NCBI GenBank assembly: GCA_036307185.1
Contig: JAXJYC010000020.1
Location: 1 to 64,000, forward strand
Direction of reading: 5' to 3'
DNA from: SVEL01 sp017381055
Lineage (GTDB): Bacteria > Bacillota > Clostridia > Lachnospirales > Lachnospiraceae
DNA: 64,000 bases
The notes beneath the pieces are model-generated. The model made no database searches. It was not told where the DNA came from and was given only the letters and a program-made list of their open reading frames with translations. Shown here one piece after another: positions 51,338 through 59,958 of the stretch (position 1 is its first letter; every line of letters starts with the position of its first letter). Position numbers and translations under genes: made by a program.

Positions 51338-52603
51338 ATGAAGAAAATATTTCAATATGGCTTATTAGCAATAATAAGCATAGTATGTGTGTTATATAGT
51401 GCATCTAATGTATGGGCTGCAGGAGCAAGCCTTACAGGACCTGGAACAGTGAGAGCAGGGGATACTATTACTTTGAGTTTTAATATATCAGATAGTGGAA
51501 AGTATGGTGTGGAAGGAACATTATCATATGATTCAAATGTTGTATCTCTATCGTCTTCATCTATAAGTTATAAAGGCTGGAAACTAGAAAGTAATGGAAA
51601 TAGCTTGATAATGTATGATGATGCTATGTCTAATCCTATCAGTGGAAATAAAACAGTTGTAACATTAGTTTTTAAGGTGAAGTCAAATGTGGCAGCAGGC
51701 ACAAAGGTTAACATATCTGTCAACAATATAGTGGCAACAGATGGAAGCAATGAAAGTAACCTTGGTTCAGCGACATATAGTACAACTATAGCAGCACCAT
51801 TGTCAGGAAATGCAAACCTTTCAGCTTTATCAGTAAATGGAGCAACACTTACACCAGCATTCGCACCAGGTATAACTTCCTATGATATAGGAGAGGTGGA
51901 TTTTTCAGTATCTAAGTTGGATATAAATTATACAGCAGAAGATGGTAAATCAAAGGTATCAGTTTCAGATAATAGCTTAGACGTAGGAAAAAATACAGTG
52001 ACAGTGACAGTTAAAGCGGAAAATGGAACCACTAAGTCTTATAAAATATCTGTAACAAGAAAACAGGACCCCAATTATGTGGCAAGTAATAATGCAGCTC
52101 TAAGTGCATTAACAGTTAGTGCAGGACAGGTATCACCGGCATTTTCTGAGGGTAATAAAGATTATGTAGTATATTTACCTAATGAAGCAGTAGGGACTAC
52201 ATATATCGCAAGTGGAACTATGAGTGATGCCAAAGCAATAGGTGTGGCAGAAGGTAGCGTGGTACTAGTAGAAGATATCAGCGAAGTAAAAGTAATAGGC
52301 ACAGCAGAAGATGGAAGCATAAGCGAGTATAAGGTGACAGTTGTGGTAATGCCTAAATATGAAGGAAAAGTTCCTGTAATAGAAGGGGTGGAAGAAAAAA
52401 CAGAGCCAGTTACGGAGCCAGAGACAGAGGAAGTAACTACAGAGCCGGAAACAGAAAGTGTGACTAAAGCGAATTTAGAAAAGGATAATGGCGGGGATGC
52501 AAGTGGGGTTAGTGCATGGATATTGATAGTAGCTATAGTGGTTTCCTTAGGAGCAGGATTTGGGGGATGCTTTGTGTTGGTGAAGAAGGGTGTTTTGAAG
52601 TAG
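51338..52603 (+). CDS. Membrane-anchored cohesin-domain protein
   Basis: A 421-residue surface protein. A signal peptide (1-28) is followed by a single cohesin domain (~30-150: VRAGDTITLSFNISDSGKYG, VEGTLSYDSNVVSLSS, VVTLVFKVKSNVAAGTKVNI). Two cadherin-like beta-sandwich repeats follow (LSALSVNGATLTPAFAPGIT and LSALTVSAGQVSPAFSEGNK), then a Thr/Glu/Pro linker and one C-terminal transmembrane helix (WILIVAIVVSLGAGFGGCFV) with a KKGVLK tail. Cohesins bind dockerins tightly. The dockerin protease ends 23 bp upstream, so this protein probably tethers it to the cell surface. Confidence 0.9.
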   Translation: MKKIFQYGLLAIISIVCVLYSASNVWAAGASLTGPGTVRAGDTITLSFNISDSGKYGVEGTLSYDSNVVSLSSSSISYKGWKLESNGNSLIMYDDAMSNPISGNKTVVTLVFKVKSNVAAGTKVNISVNNIVATDGSNESNLGSATYSTTIAAPLSGNANLSALSVNGATLTPAFAPGITSYDIGEVDFSVSKLDINYTAEDGKSKVSVSDNSLDVGKNTVTVTVKAENGTTKSYKISVTRKQDPNYVASNNAALSALTVSAGQVSPAFSEGNKDYVVYLPNEAVGTTYIASGTMSDAKAIGVAEGSVVLVEDISEVKVIGTAEDGSISEYKVTVVVMPKYEGKVPVIEGVEEKTEPVTEPETEEVTTEPETESVTKANLEKDNGGDASGVSAWILIVAIVVSLGAGFGGCFVLVKKGVLK

Positions 52604-52620
52604 AGAGTAAATTGATAATA

Positions 52621-52666
52621 GCGAGATGTGTCGGGATGATATCATGATCGGTGCATCTTGCTTTTT
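52621..52666 (+). terminator. Rho-independent terminator
   Basis: GCGAGATG (52621-52628) pairs with CATCTTGC (52654-52661) using one G-T pair, followed by TTTTT. The long loop contains a GATGATATCAT palindrome that can form an inner stem. Confidence 0.75.
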
Positions 52667-52777
52667 GGTTATCTATTAAGAAAACATATTCCGAGGATTA
52701 TATAAGCAGAAATGCCTATAAGAGTTATGAAAAAAATACTTAATTTATTAAATCGTCAAAGTTATAATAATGCTATA

Positions 52778-52806
52778 TTGCCTTGTTACATATATTTTGG
52801 TATACT
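52778..52806 (+). promoter_or_regulatory. Predicted promoter of the glycan cluster
   Basis: TTGCCT (52778-52783), a 17-bp spacer and TATACT (52801-52806) with an upstream TGG form an extended -10 promoter. GTTACA (52785-52790) and TGTAAC (52815-52820) are an inverted pair flanking the -10 and could be a regulator site. Confidence 0.55.
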
Positions 52807-52856
52807 ATATAAGTTGTAACATATGAAAACAAATAAACAAACATAGGTGAATTATT

Positions 52857-53987
52857 ATGAATAAGTACGATAAGATAATCATTGGTGCAGGTTTGTATGG
52901 CTTGTATTCAGCAGAATTTTGTTGCAAAAGAGGAGAAAATGTTTTAGTGTTGGAATGCGACCCTACTCCGTTTAGAAGAGCAACGTTTATTAATCAGGCT
53001 AGAGTTCATCAAGGATATCATTATCCTAGATCTATATCTACAGCGATGAAATCAGCAGGATATTTTGAACGATTTAATAAGGATTATGGATTCTGCATAA
53101 ACAAGGAGTTCGATAAGATATATGCTACATCTGGTGAGTATTCATGGACAGATGGTAAACAGTTTAAAGAGTTTTGTAAGGCTGCTAATATACCATGCGA
53201 AGAGTTGCATCCTGAGAATTATTTTAAGAAGGGTATGTGTGATGGCGTTTTTAGAACTAGAGAATATACTTATGATGCCATGATATTAAAAGATTATCTA
53301 TTGGGAGAATTGAAGAAATATCCAACTAGTGTTGAGATAAAATATGGCACAGATATTGTAGGGATAGATAATGATGGCGAAAGCTACATAATTAGGACTA
53401 GTGATGGAAAGTCATATAAGTCAGGCTTTGTCTTGAATGCAACATATGCGGGTACTAATCAGATTCTCGATATGGTAGGCTTTTCTAAATTTAACATTAA
53501 GTATGAATTATGTGAAATTATTTTATGTGATGTAAATGATAAATTGAAGGATGTTGGATTTACAGTTATGGATGGTCCATTCTTTTCTATTATGCCATTT
53601 GGAAAGACAGGATATCATTCACTTACATCGGTTACATTTACTCCACATACAACAAGTTATGATGAATTACCATCCTTTACTTGTCAGGAAAATAGTAACG
53701 GCTTTTGTTCGAACAAGAGATTGGGTAATTGTAATGATTGTGTGGCTAAGCCAGAGACTGCATATCCTTATATGGCGAATTTGGCTAGAAAGTATATGTT
53801 GGACGAATATGGCTTTGAGTATAATAGATCGTTATTCTCAATGAAACCAATTCTTATGAGTTCAGAGATAGATGATTCTAGACCGACGGTTATCAGACAA
53901 TATTCAAAAGGACCAACATTTGTAGGCGTTCTTTCAGGCAAGATAAATACAGTATATGATTTAGATGAGGTACTTAGCAATGATTAA
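52857..53987 (+). CDS. FAD-dependent oxidoreductase (DAO fold) of a glycan cluster
   Basis: A 376-residue protein with the FAD-binding motif IIIGAGLYGLYSAEFCCKRG and VLVLECDP near the N-terminus, then RATFINQARVHQGYHYPRS. It belongs to the D-amino-acid-oxidase-like fold. Similar proteins occur in surface-polysaccharide clusters of gut bacteria, where their reaction is not well defined. A Cys cluster in CSNKRGNCNDC-like form (near residues 285-297) is unusual and could bind metal. Its 3' end overlaps the following glycosyltransferase by 8 bp. Confidence 0.78.
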   Translation: MNKYDKIIIGAGLYGLYSAEFCCKRGENVLVLECDPTPFRRATFINQARVHQGYHYPRSISTAMKSAGYFERFNKDYGFCINKEFDKIYATSGEYSWTDGKQFKEFCKAANIPCEELHPENYFKKGMCDGVFRTREYTYDAMILKDYLLGELKKYPTSVEIKYGTDIVGIDNDGESYIIRTSDGKSYKSGFVLNATYAGTNQILDMVGFSKFNIKYELCEIILCDVNDKLKDVGFTVMDGPFFSIMPFGKTGYHSLTSVTFTPHTTSYDELPSFTCQENSNGFCSNKRLGNCNDCVAKPETAYPYMANLARKYMLDEYGFEYNRSLFSMKPILMSSEIDDSRPTVIRQYSKGPTFVGVLSGKINTVYDLDEVLSND

Positions 53988-54918
53988 TAAAGAGAAAAAT
54001 TTTGTATCAGCTGTAGTGTATGTACATAACGCTGAAGATAGAGTAGAAAACTTTTTAAATACATTAATAAAGGTTATGGAAACTAATTTTGAACATTCAG
54101 AGATAATTTGTGTAAATGATTGTTCAGCAGATGATTCGTTAAAGATGATAAAGAAGGCTAGTTTATTAGCTACATCGTCAAGTGTTTCTGTGATAAATAT
54201 GAGTTATTATCATGGACTAGAAATGGCGATGAATGCTGGTATGGATATGTCTATTGGTGATTTTGTGTTTGAATTTGATAATACGGTTTTAGATTTTGCA
54301 GAGGATATGATTATGAAAGTATATAATCGTTCTTTGGAAGGGTATGACATCGTAAGTGCTTCAGCTGATAAAGGACAAAAAATATCGTCATCTATCTTTT
54401 ATAAAATGTTTGATATGTTTACACATCTTTCTTACAAGATGCGTACAGAAAGTTTTAGAATATTAAGTAGAAGAGTTATTAACAGAATAAGTTCGATGAA
54501 TAAAGCTATTCCATATAGAAAGGCAGTATATGCAAACTGCGGTTTGAAAACAGATAATTTGGTATATGAAACACAAGATACAAAAGCTAAGGCCAAAGAT
54601 AAAAGAGAGAAAAAGTATAGAGCAAGATTAGCTACAGATAGTATGATTTTGTTTACAGAGGTGGGGTATAAATTTGCTAAGATTATGACAGGATTAATGA
54701 TGTGTCTCTCTTTGTTTATGATAGCATATTCGTTGATTGTATATGTAACAGCTCATCCGATCGAGGGCTGGACTACGACGATAATGTTCTTATCAATTGC
54801 ATTTTTTGGTATGTTTGGAATACTTACTATAGTTATAAAGTATTTACAGATATTAGTAGATTTGGTATTTAAGAGAAAGCAGTATAACTTTGAAAGTATA
54901 GAGAAGTTAACGAGATAG
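53980..54918 (+). CDS. Family 2 glycosyltransferase with C-terminal membrane helices
   Basis: A 312-residue protein; the ATG at 53980 is preferred over the ATG at 53965 because GATGAGG lies 9 bp before it. The GT-A fold begins SAVVYVHNAEDRVENFLNTL, and the acidic nucleotide-binding patch is CVNDCSADDSLKMI. The usual DxD position reads FEFDN. Two C-terminal transmembrane helices (~225-290) resemble those of polyprenyl-phosphate sugar transferases. It may load a sugar onto a lipid carrier for the membrane transferases encoded next. Confidence 0.82.
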   Translation: MINKEKNFVSAVVYVHNAEDRVENFLNTLIKVMETNFEHSEIICVNDCSADDSLKMIKKASLLATSSSVSVINMSYYHGLEMAMNAGMDMSIGDFVFEFDNTVLDFAEDMIMKVYNRSLEGYDIVSASADKGQKISSSIFYKMFDMFTHLSYKMRTESFRILSRRVINRISSMNKAIPYRKAVYANCGLKTDNLVYETQDTKAKAKDKREKKYRARLATDSMILFTEVGYKFAKIMTGLMMCLSLFMIAYSLIVYVTAHPIEGWTTTIMFLSIAFFGMFGILTIVIKYLQILVDLVFKRKQYNFESIEKLTR

Positions 54919-54929
54919 GAGGTCGAATT

Positions 54930-56747
54930 ATGGGATATGTTTCATTGTTGTTTCCAGCGTTAATATTTTGTTATGTTAGAAATAAAATGTTATGTTTGAA
55001 ATATGATAATAGAATTAGTAAATTATCTAGAGAAGTTTTTCAATATGTATGTGGAAATGTTTTGATTAATTTTATAATTATTTCCATAAGAGTTCTAGTA
55101 TTTGAGAAAAGTGATAATGTATTTGAAAGTCTAAATTTATATAGCGATTTTGCGGTTAAATATTTCATTGTTGCGTTATTGTTAGCAGTTGCTATTCCTG
55201 TAATTGAAATGAAATATATTAAAAATATGACGATTTCGATTGATTTAAATTATAATAGAAAGCAAATGTCAGCTAAAACAAAAAGTGTAATAGTTATTTT
55301 GTTTGGTGTAGCTATGGCATTTCTTCACTTTGTAAGATGTTTTGATAATTGTTTTTGGGGAGATGAGGGGATTCTCATAGTTGCGGCTAGAAAAGATTGG
55401 GCTGGAATGTTAGAGTATGTTGCTATGAATGGACATTCACCATTTCACTATGCTTTTACTTGGTTGGTTGTGAATGTGTTTGGTGAGTCTGGTTTTATAT
55501 ATCATTTTACGGCAACAATGCCATATTTTATAACTGTTGCACTTGGTGTAACTGTTATTAGAAAATGGTTTGGTGGATGCACATCGGTAGTTTTTATAAC
55601 ATTGTGTACATTACTAGATAGTGCTATGAAATATAATCTGGAGGTACGTATGTATGGTTGGTGCCAAGTGTTTATATTGCTATCATTCCTTATGGCATAT
55701 AAGATATATACAACAAAAAACAATATATATTATGTGTTGTTAACTTTATTTTCTATTGGAGCGGTATATACTCATTATTATGCATTGGCTAGCATTGGAA
55801 TTGTATATTTTGTTTTATTGTTGTATAAGTTTAAAGATAATAAAAAGGAAATATGGAAAATAATATTGTCTGGGGTGACGGTTTTAGGGTGTTTGTTTCC
55901 TTGGTTAGTATATGCAAAAGAGGCTAGTGGAGTAGTTGTTTCTGACTATGGAATTCAAATGATTGAGTGGAAGGAATGTGTAGAGTTTATATTTTTATCA
56001 AAACATTCCTTCTGGTTATTGAATTTATTTATTATTTTGTTGGTTGTGCTATTTATATTCGATAGCAAAATTATTCAGTTGATAACAGATGAGAAAAAGA
56101 AATTTAATATTAAATTATCATTTGGTAATATGCAAATAAATAGGGGATGGATATGGATATTAGGCGGAGTTAGTGCAGTGTTTGGAACTATTATTGCTAG
56201 TAGGTTAATATCTGAAATATTGTATCCGATAATTGTATTAAGATATCTATATCCTGCAAATATTATTATGTGGTTGCTTTTTGCAGTTTTAATTGGAAAA
56301 TTGAAATTTAAGAGATTCTGGGTAGTTGTATTAGTCATGGTAATAGTATCTAATGCTATACCAACGTATATTGATATTTTAAAAGAGGAAAGAGCGAATA
56401 ATAAGAGACTAGAAGAGACTTTAGATAAAACAGTAATGGATGAGAATGATCAGATATATACTGATATAGTCCATTTTGCATGGACTGTGTCTAAAGTGTA
56501 TTATCCGAATAATGAACGTTCGGCGTTTGGACCATCGAGGTTATGGGGATGTCCGGTTGAATTGCCACGATTAAGTAAAGAAAATGATTATTGGCTTTTT
56601 TTAGGTGGTCCAATATCAAATAATATTATTGAAAATTTAGCAAATCAACAAATGAAGGCCGAATTAATAGTAGATAAAGGATATATTGGGACAGGAGACG
56701 TGTGGGTGTACAAGGTAATAAAGTTAGAAGACGAGGTAAGTGAATGA
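54930..56747 (+). CDS. GT39-like integral membrane glycosyltransferase
   Basis: A 605-residue protein with about 11-12 transmembrane helices. The first outside loop after helix 4 has CFWGDEGILIVAARKDWAGM; the Asp-Glu pair is the catalytic or metal-binding mark of ArnT/PMT-type (GT39/GT83) enzymes, which use polyprenyl-phosphate sugars as donors. GHSPFHYAFTWLVVNVFG also fits. The C-terminal ~110 residues are a soluble outside domain. It overlaps the next gene by 4 bp (ATGA). Confidence 0.78.
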   Translation: MGYVSLLFPALIFCYVRNKMLCLKYDNRISKLSREVFQYVCGNVLINFIIISIRVLVFEKSDNVFESLNLYSDFAVKYFIVALLLAVAIPVIEMKYIKNMTISIDLNYNRKQMSAKTKSVIVILFGVAMAFLHFVRCFDNCFWGDEGILIVAARKDWAGMLEYVAMNGHSPFHYAFTWLVVNVFGESGFIYHFTATMPYFITVALGVTVIRKWFGGCTSVVFITLCTLLDSAMKYNLEVRMYGWCQVFILLSFLMAYKIYTTKNNIYYVLLTLFSIGAVYTHYYALASIGIVYFVLLLYKFKDNKKEIWKIILSGVTVLGCLFPWLVYAKEASGVVVSDYGIQMIEWKECVEFIFLSKHSFWLLNLFIILLVVLFIFDSKIIQLITDEKKKFNIKLSFGNMQINRGWIWILGGVSAVFGTIIASRLISEILYPIIVLRYLYPANIIMWLLFAVLIGKLKFKRFWVVVLVMVIVSNAIPTYIDILKEERANNKRLEETLDKTVMDENDQIYTDIVHFAWTVSKVYYPNNERSAFGPSRLWGCPVELPRLSKENDYWLFLGGPISNNIIENLANQQMKAELIVDKGYIGTGDVWVYKVIKLEDEVSE

Positions 56748-57655
56748 TTGCATTAGTAGGATATACAGGATTTGTAGGAAGTAATATTTATAGTAAGGGC
56801 AAGATTGATTGTGCTTATAATTCTAAGAATATAGAGGAAGCATATGGTACTAATCCAGATATTTTGATTTATTCAGGACTTAGAGCTGAGAAGTATTTGG
56901 CAAATAATGAGCCTGATAAGGATATGGAATTGATAAATCAAGCTATAGAAAACATAAAAAAGATTAATCCAAAGAAGCTTGTACTTATATCTACAGTAGA
57001 TGTATGGAAAAATCCTGTTGGTGTAGATGAAAATGATAATGTGGATACAGATGGACTTCAGGCATATGGATATAATAGATATCAGCTTGAATTGTGGGTG
57101 AGAGAGAAGTATAAAGATGCATTAATAATTAGACTTCCTGGTCTGTTTGGTATAAATATAAAAAAGAACTTTATATATGATTATATAAATGTAATTCCAT
57201 TTATGCTTAAGGAAGAAAAATATATGGAGTTATTGAGCAAGGAGAACGAATTAGACAAATATTATCATAAGCAGGATAATGGCTTTTATAAGGTGGATGT
57301 AAAAGAAGATGAAAAGCAACATTTAAAGGATATATTTAGAAAAGTAGGTTTTTCAGCGTTGAATTTTACAGACAGCAGAAGTCGTTTTCAGTTATACAAC
57401 TTGTCTAGATTGTGGGATGACATAAATACAGCTTTGGAAAATAACTTGTTGATTTGGCATCCGGCGACAGAGCCGGTTACTGCATCAGAGATATACGAAT
57501 ATTTGACTGGCGAGAAGTTCGTTAACGAATTAGGTGGAACACCAGCAAATTATGATTATAAAACAGCGTATGATAGTATTTTTGATGGAAGTAACGGATA
57601 TATATGTGATAAGCAAACAGTTCTTAGAGAGATTAAAGAATTTGTAAATATGTAA
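56744..57655 (+). CDS. NAD-dependent epimerase/dTDP-4-dehydrorhamnose-reductase-like protein
   Basis: A 303-residue short-chain dehydrogenase variant. The N-terminal motif is MIALVGYTGFVGSNIYSKG. KLVLISTVDVWKNPVGV provides the strand with the catalytic Ser/Thr, and YGYNRYQLELWVREKY the Tyr-x-x-x region. Sequence conservation with RfbD is partial: the YxxxK lysine is replaced (YNRYQ), so it may be a divergent reductase or epimerase of a nucleotide sugar. Translational overlaps on both sides keep it within the glycan operon. Confidence 0.72.
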   Translation: MIALVGYTGFVGSNIYSKGKIDCAYNSKNIEEAYGTNPDILIYSGLRAEKYLANNEPDKDMELINQAIENIKKINPKKLVLISTVDVWKNPVGVDENDNVDTDGLQAYGYNRYQLELWVREKYKDALIIRLPGLFGINIKKNFIYDYINVIPFMLKEEKYMELLSKENELDKYYHKQDNGFYKVDVKEDEKQHLKDIFRKVGFSALNFTDSRSRFQLYNLSRLWDDINTALENNLLIWHPATEPVTASEIYEYLTGEKFVNELGGTPANYDYKTAYDSIFDGSNGYICDKQTVLREIKEFVNM

Positions 57656-57664
57656 GGAGAAATA

Positions 57665-58459
57665 GTGGGTATGAGATTATCTATATCAAATATAGCTTGG
57701 ACAGATGAACAAGATAAAGATATGTACGGAGTGCTAAAGGAGTATGGTTTTGATGCACTTGAAATCGCTCCAACAAGAATATTTGCTACTAAGCCATATG
57801 ATAGAATAGAAGAGGCTAGTAAGTGGAAGCAAGAATTGTATAGTGAGTATGGACTAAATGTGTCATCTATGCAATCTATTTGGTATGGGATGCAGGAAAA
57901 GGTCTTTGGAACAGAGGAAGAAAGAAATATTCTTATAGAATACACAAAGAAGGCCATTGATTTTGCAAAGGCGATAAACTGTAAGAACTTAGTATTTGGA
58001 TGTCCTAGAAATAGAAATGTTCTAGAAGGTGTAGATATGGATATAGCAATTCCTTTTTTTAAGGAAATAGGTGACTATGCGTACGCATCAGGATGTGTTA
58101 TAGGTATGGAAGCAAATCCGACTATATATAATACAAATTATATAAATGAGACAAAGGACGCATTAGATTTAATAGAAAGAGTAGATTCTAAGGGCTTTTT
58201 ATTGAACCTTGATATGGGAACTATGATCCAAAATAATGAAAATATAGAGATATTAGTTGGCAATGTAAATAAAATAAATCATGTACACATCAGCGAACCA
58301 GGATTGAAGCCTATAGAAAAAAGAGAGATACATAACAGATTGAAGGAAATATTAGATAATGAAGGATATAGTAGATATGTATCAATTGAAATGGGTAAAG
58401 TAGATGATATCGAAGTGGTTAAGAATGTAATGAGATATGTAAGGAGTGTGTTTGCATGA
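57665..58459 (+). CDS. Sugar phosphate isomerase/epimerase (AP endonuclease 2 TIM-barrel family)
   Basis: A 264-residue TIM barrel. The start is GTG at 57665 because AAGGAGA lies 6 bp upstream; an in-frame ATG at 57671 is possible. LKEYGFDALEIAPTRIF, NLVFGCPRNRNVLEG, IGMEANPTIYNTNY, LLNLDMGTMIQNNE and NHVHISEPGL carry the metal ligands (Glu, Asp, His, Glu) of the xylose-isomerase-like family. It probably interconverts a sugar or inositol-type intermediate used by this cluster. Confidence 0.82.
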   Translation: MGMRLSISNIAWTDEQDKDMYGVLKEYGFDALEIAPTRIFATKPYDRIEEASKWKQELYSEYGLNVSSMQSIWYGMQEKVFGTEEERNILIEYTKKAIDFAKAINCKNLVFGCPRNRNVLEGVDMDIAIPFFKEIGDYAYASGCVIGMEANPTIYNTNYINETKDALDLIERVDSKGFLLNLDMGTMIQNNENIEILVGNVNKINHVHISEPGLKPIEKREIHNRLKEILDNEGYSRYVSIEMGKVDDIEVVKNVMRYVRSVFA

Positions 58460-59250
58460 TATACGAAAAGCAAGTAGGAGTACCAAAATTCGAGTGTAAT
58501 GAATATGAAGGTAAAAATAAGGAATATGTAGTTTTGATTCCGATTATAAATGAAGGCGAAAGAATTATTAAGGAGTTAAAAAGAGCATACAAGCATAACA
58601 TATCAGATTATGCAGATATAGTAATCTGTGATGGTGGTTCCACTGATGGATGTACAGAAGAGGGACAATTAAGAAAATTAAAAGTGAACACATTACTTAT
58701 AAAGCAAGACGAGGGCAAGCAAGGTGCTCAGTTACGTATGGGAATATGGTGGGCATTAGAGAGAGGTTATAAGGGAATTATTACTATTGACGGAAATAAT
58801 AAGGATAGTATAGAGGATGTACCGCGTTTTATAGAAAAGCTAGAGGAAGGCTATGATCTTATTCAGGGATCTAGATTTATAAAAGGTGGAAAAGCTATAA
58901 ATACACCGTTTATAAGAAATGTATCGGTGAGATTGATACATGCACCGATTATATCGTTAACTGCTAGAAAGAGATTTACTGATACAACTAATGCATATAG
59001 AGCATATTCAGCAAAGTATCTTTTGGATGAAAGAGTACAGCCGTTGAGGGATATTTTTATGACATATGAGTTATTGGCATATTTATCAGTAAGAGCTACG
59101 CAGATAGGAATGAAGGCTTGTGAGATACCAGTTACAAGAGCGTATCCTAAAAAGGGAAAAACGCCTACAAAGATTAGTTTTTTTAAGGGAAATAGCGATT
59201 TGATGAAGATACTTATAAAAAATGCTATGGGTGCTTATAAGCCGAGATAA
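58456..59250 (+). CDS. Family 2 glycosyltransferase (dolichol-phosphate mannose synthase-like)
   Basis: A 264-residue soluble GT-A enzyme: VVLIPIINEGERIIKELKRA, DIVICDGGSTDGCTEEG, a DxN-type metal site in ITIDGNNKDSIEDV and QGSRFIKGGKA. This follows the polyprenyl-phosphate sugar synthase pattern but has no transmembrane helices. It overlaps the preceding gene by 4 bp. The small flippase pair immediately downstream would move its lipid-linked product across the membrane. Confidence 0.85.
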   Translation: MIYEKQVGVPKFECNEYEGKNKEYVVLIPIINEGERIIKELKRAYKHNISDYADIVICDGGSTDGCTEEGQLRKLKVNTLLIKQDEGKQGAQLRMGIWWALERGYKGIITIDGNNKDSIEDVPRFIEKLEEGYDLIQGSRFIKGGKAINTPFIRNVSVRLIHAPIISLTARKRFTDTTNAYRAYSAKYLLDERVQPLRDIFMTYELLAYLSVRATQIGMKACEIPVTRAYPKKGKTPTKISFFKGNSDLMKILIKNAMGAYKPR

Positions 59251-59261
59251 GGTGGTTTGTT

Positions 59262-59603
59262 ATGATAGAATCGTTTAAGAAAAATAAAAAAGGAATATTG
59301 TTAATGATACTTTCATCCGTTTGTGTTTGTGTGGGACAGCTTCTGTGGAAGCTGTCGTCACAAATGGGTGTTTTTATTATGTTAGTGGGGTTTGCGTTTT
59401 ATGGTATAGGAGCATTGGTTATGCTTATTGCTTATAGGTATGGAAAAGTATCTATTTTGCAACCTATGTTGAGCCTTAATTATGTATTAAGTATTTTCCT
59501 AGCTGCGATTGTATTAAAGGAAGATATAACACTTATAAAATGTATAGGAGTGTTGATAATTATAGCGGGAGTAGTACTTATAGCAGGAGGGGATGAGGAA
59601 TGA
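59262..59603 (+). CDS. Small EamA/SMR-type transporter subunit (ArnE/F-like), first of a pair
   Basis: A 113-residue four-helix protein (LLMILSSVCVCVGQLLWKLS, LVGFAFYGIGALVMLIAYRY, SILQPMLSLNYVLSIFLAAI, IGVLIIIAGVVLIAGGDEE). The WK after helix 1 and the Gly/Pro pattern fit the SMR/DMT fold. Paired small proteins of this type, such as ArnE/ArnF, flip polyprenyl-phosphate sugars. Its stop overlaps the start of the second subunit. Confidence 0.82.
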   Translation: MIESFKKNKKGILLMILSSVCVCVGQLLWKLSSQMGVFIMLVGFAFYGIGALVMLIAYRYGKVSILQPMLSLNYVLSIFLAAIVLKEDITLIKCIGVLIIIAGVVLIAGGDEE

Positions 59604-59929
59604 TAATGCATTATATTGTTTTGATTATTATGACTATGTTAGGTTCTGTTGCCTCCCTATATTTAAAGAAAGCTTCGGGAGTAAATGGTATTTTTGAAAT
59701 GATAAAAAACAAATATTTGTATATAGGAGGCTTTTTATATTTTGGCTCAGCTGTACTAAATATATGGATTTTAAGATATTTAGACTATTCTGTTGTTTTG
59801 CCACTTACATCGTTTACGTATATATGGACGATAGGGTTATCGCATATGTTTTTAAAGGAAAAAGTAACAAATAAAAAGATTATAGGTGTTGTTATGGTAT
59901 TAATTGGTGCCATATGTGTTTCGGTATAG
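59600..59929 (+). CDS. Small EamA/SMR-type transporter subunit, second of a pair
   Basis: A 109-residue four-helix protein (YIVLIIMTMLGSVASLYLKK, YIGGFLYFGSAVLNIWILRY, SVVLPLTSFTYIWTIGLSHM, IIGVVMVLIGAICVSV) homologous in layout to the preceding gene. The 4-bp overlap suggests equimolar production and a heterodimer. The start is at 59600, or at the ATG at 59606 in the same frame. Confidence 0.82.
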   Translation: MIMHYIVLIIMTMLGSVASLYLKKASGVNGIFEMIKNKYLYIGGFLYFGSAVLNIWILRYLDYSVVLPLTSFTYIWTIGLSHMFLKEKVTNKKIIGVVMVLIGAICVSV

Positions 59930-59958
59930 AATGATGCGAAGAAGGAGATATACAAAAA

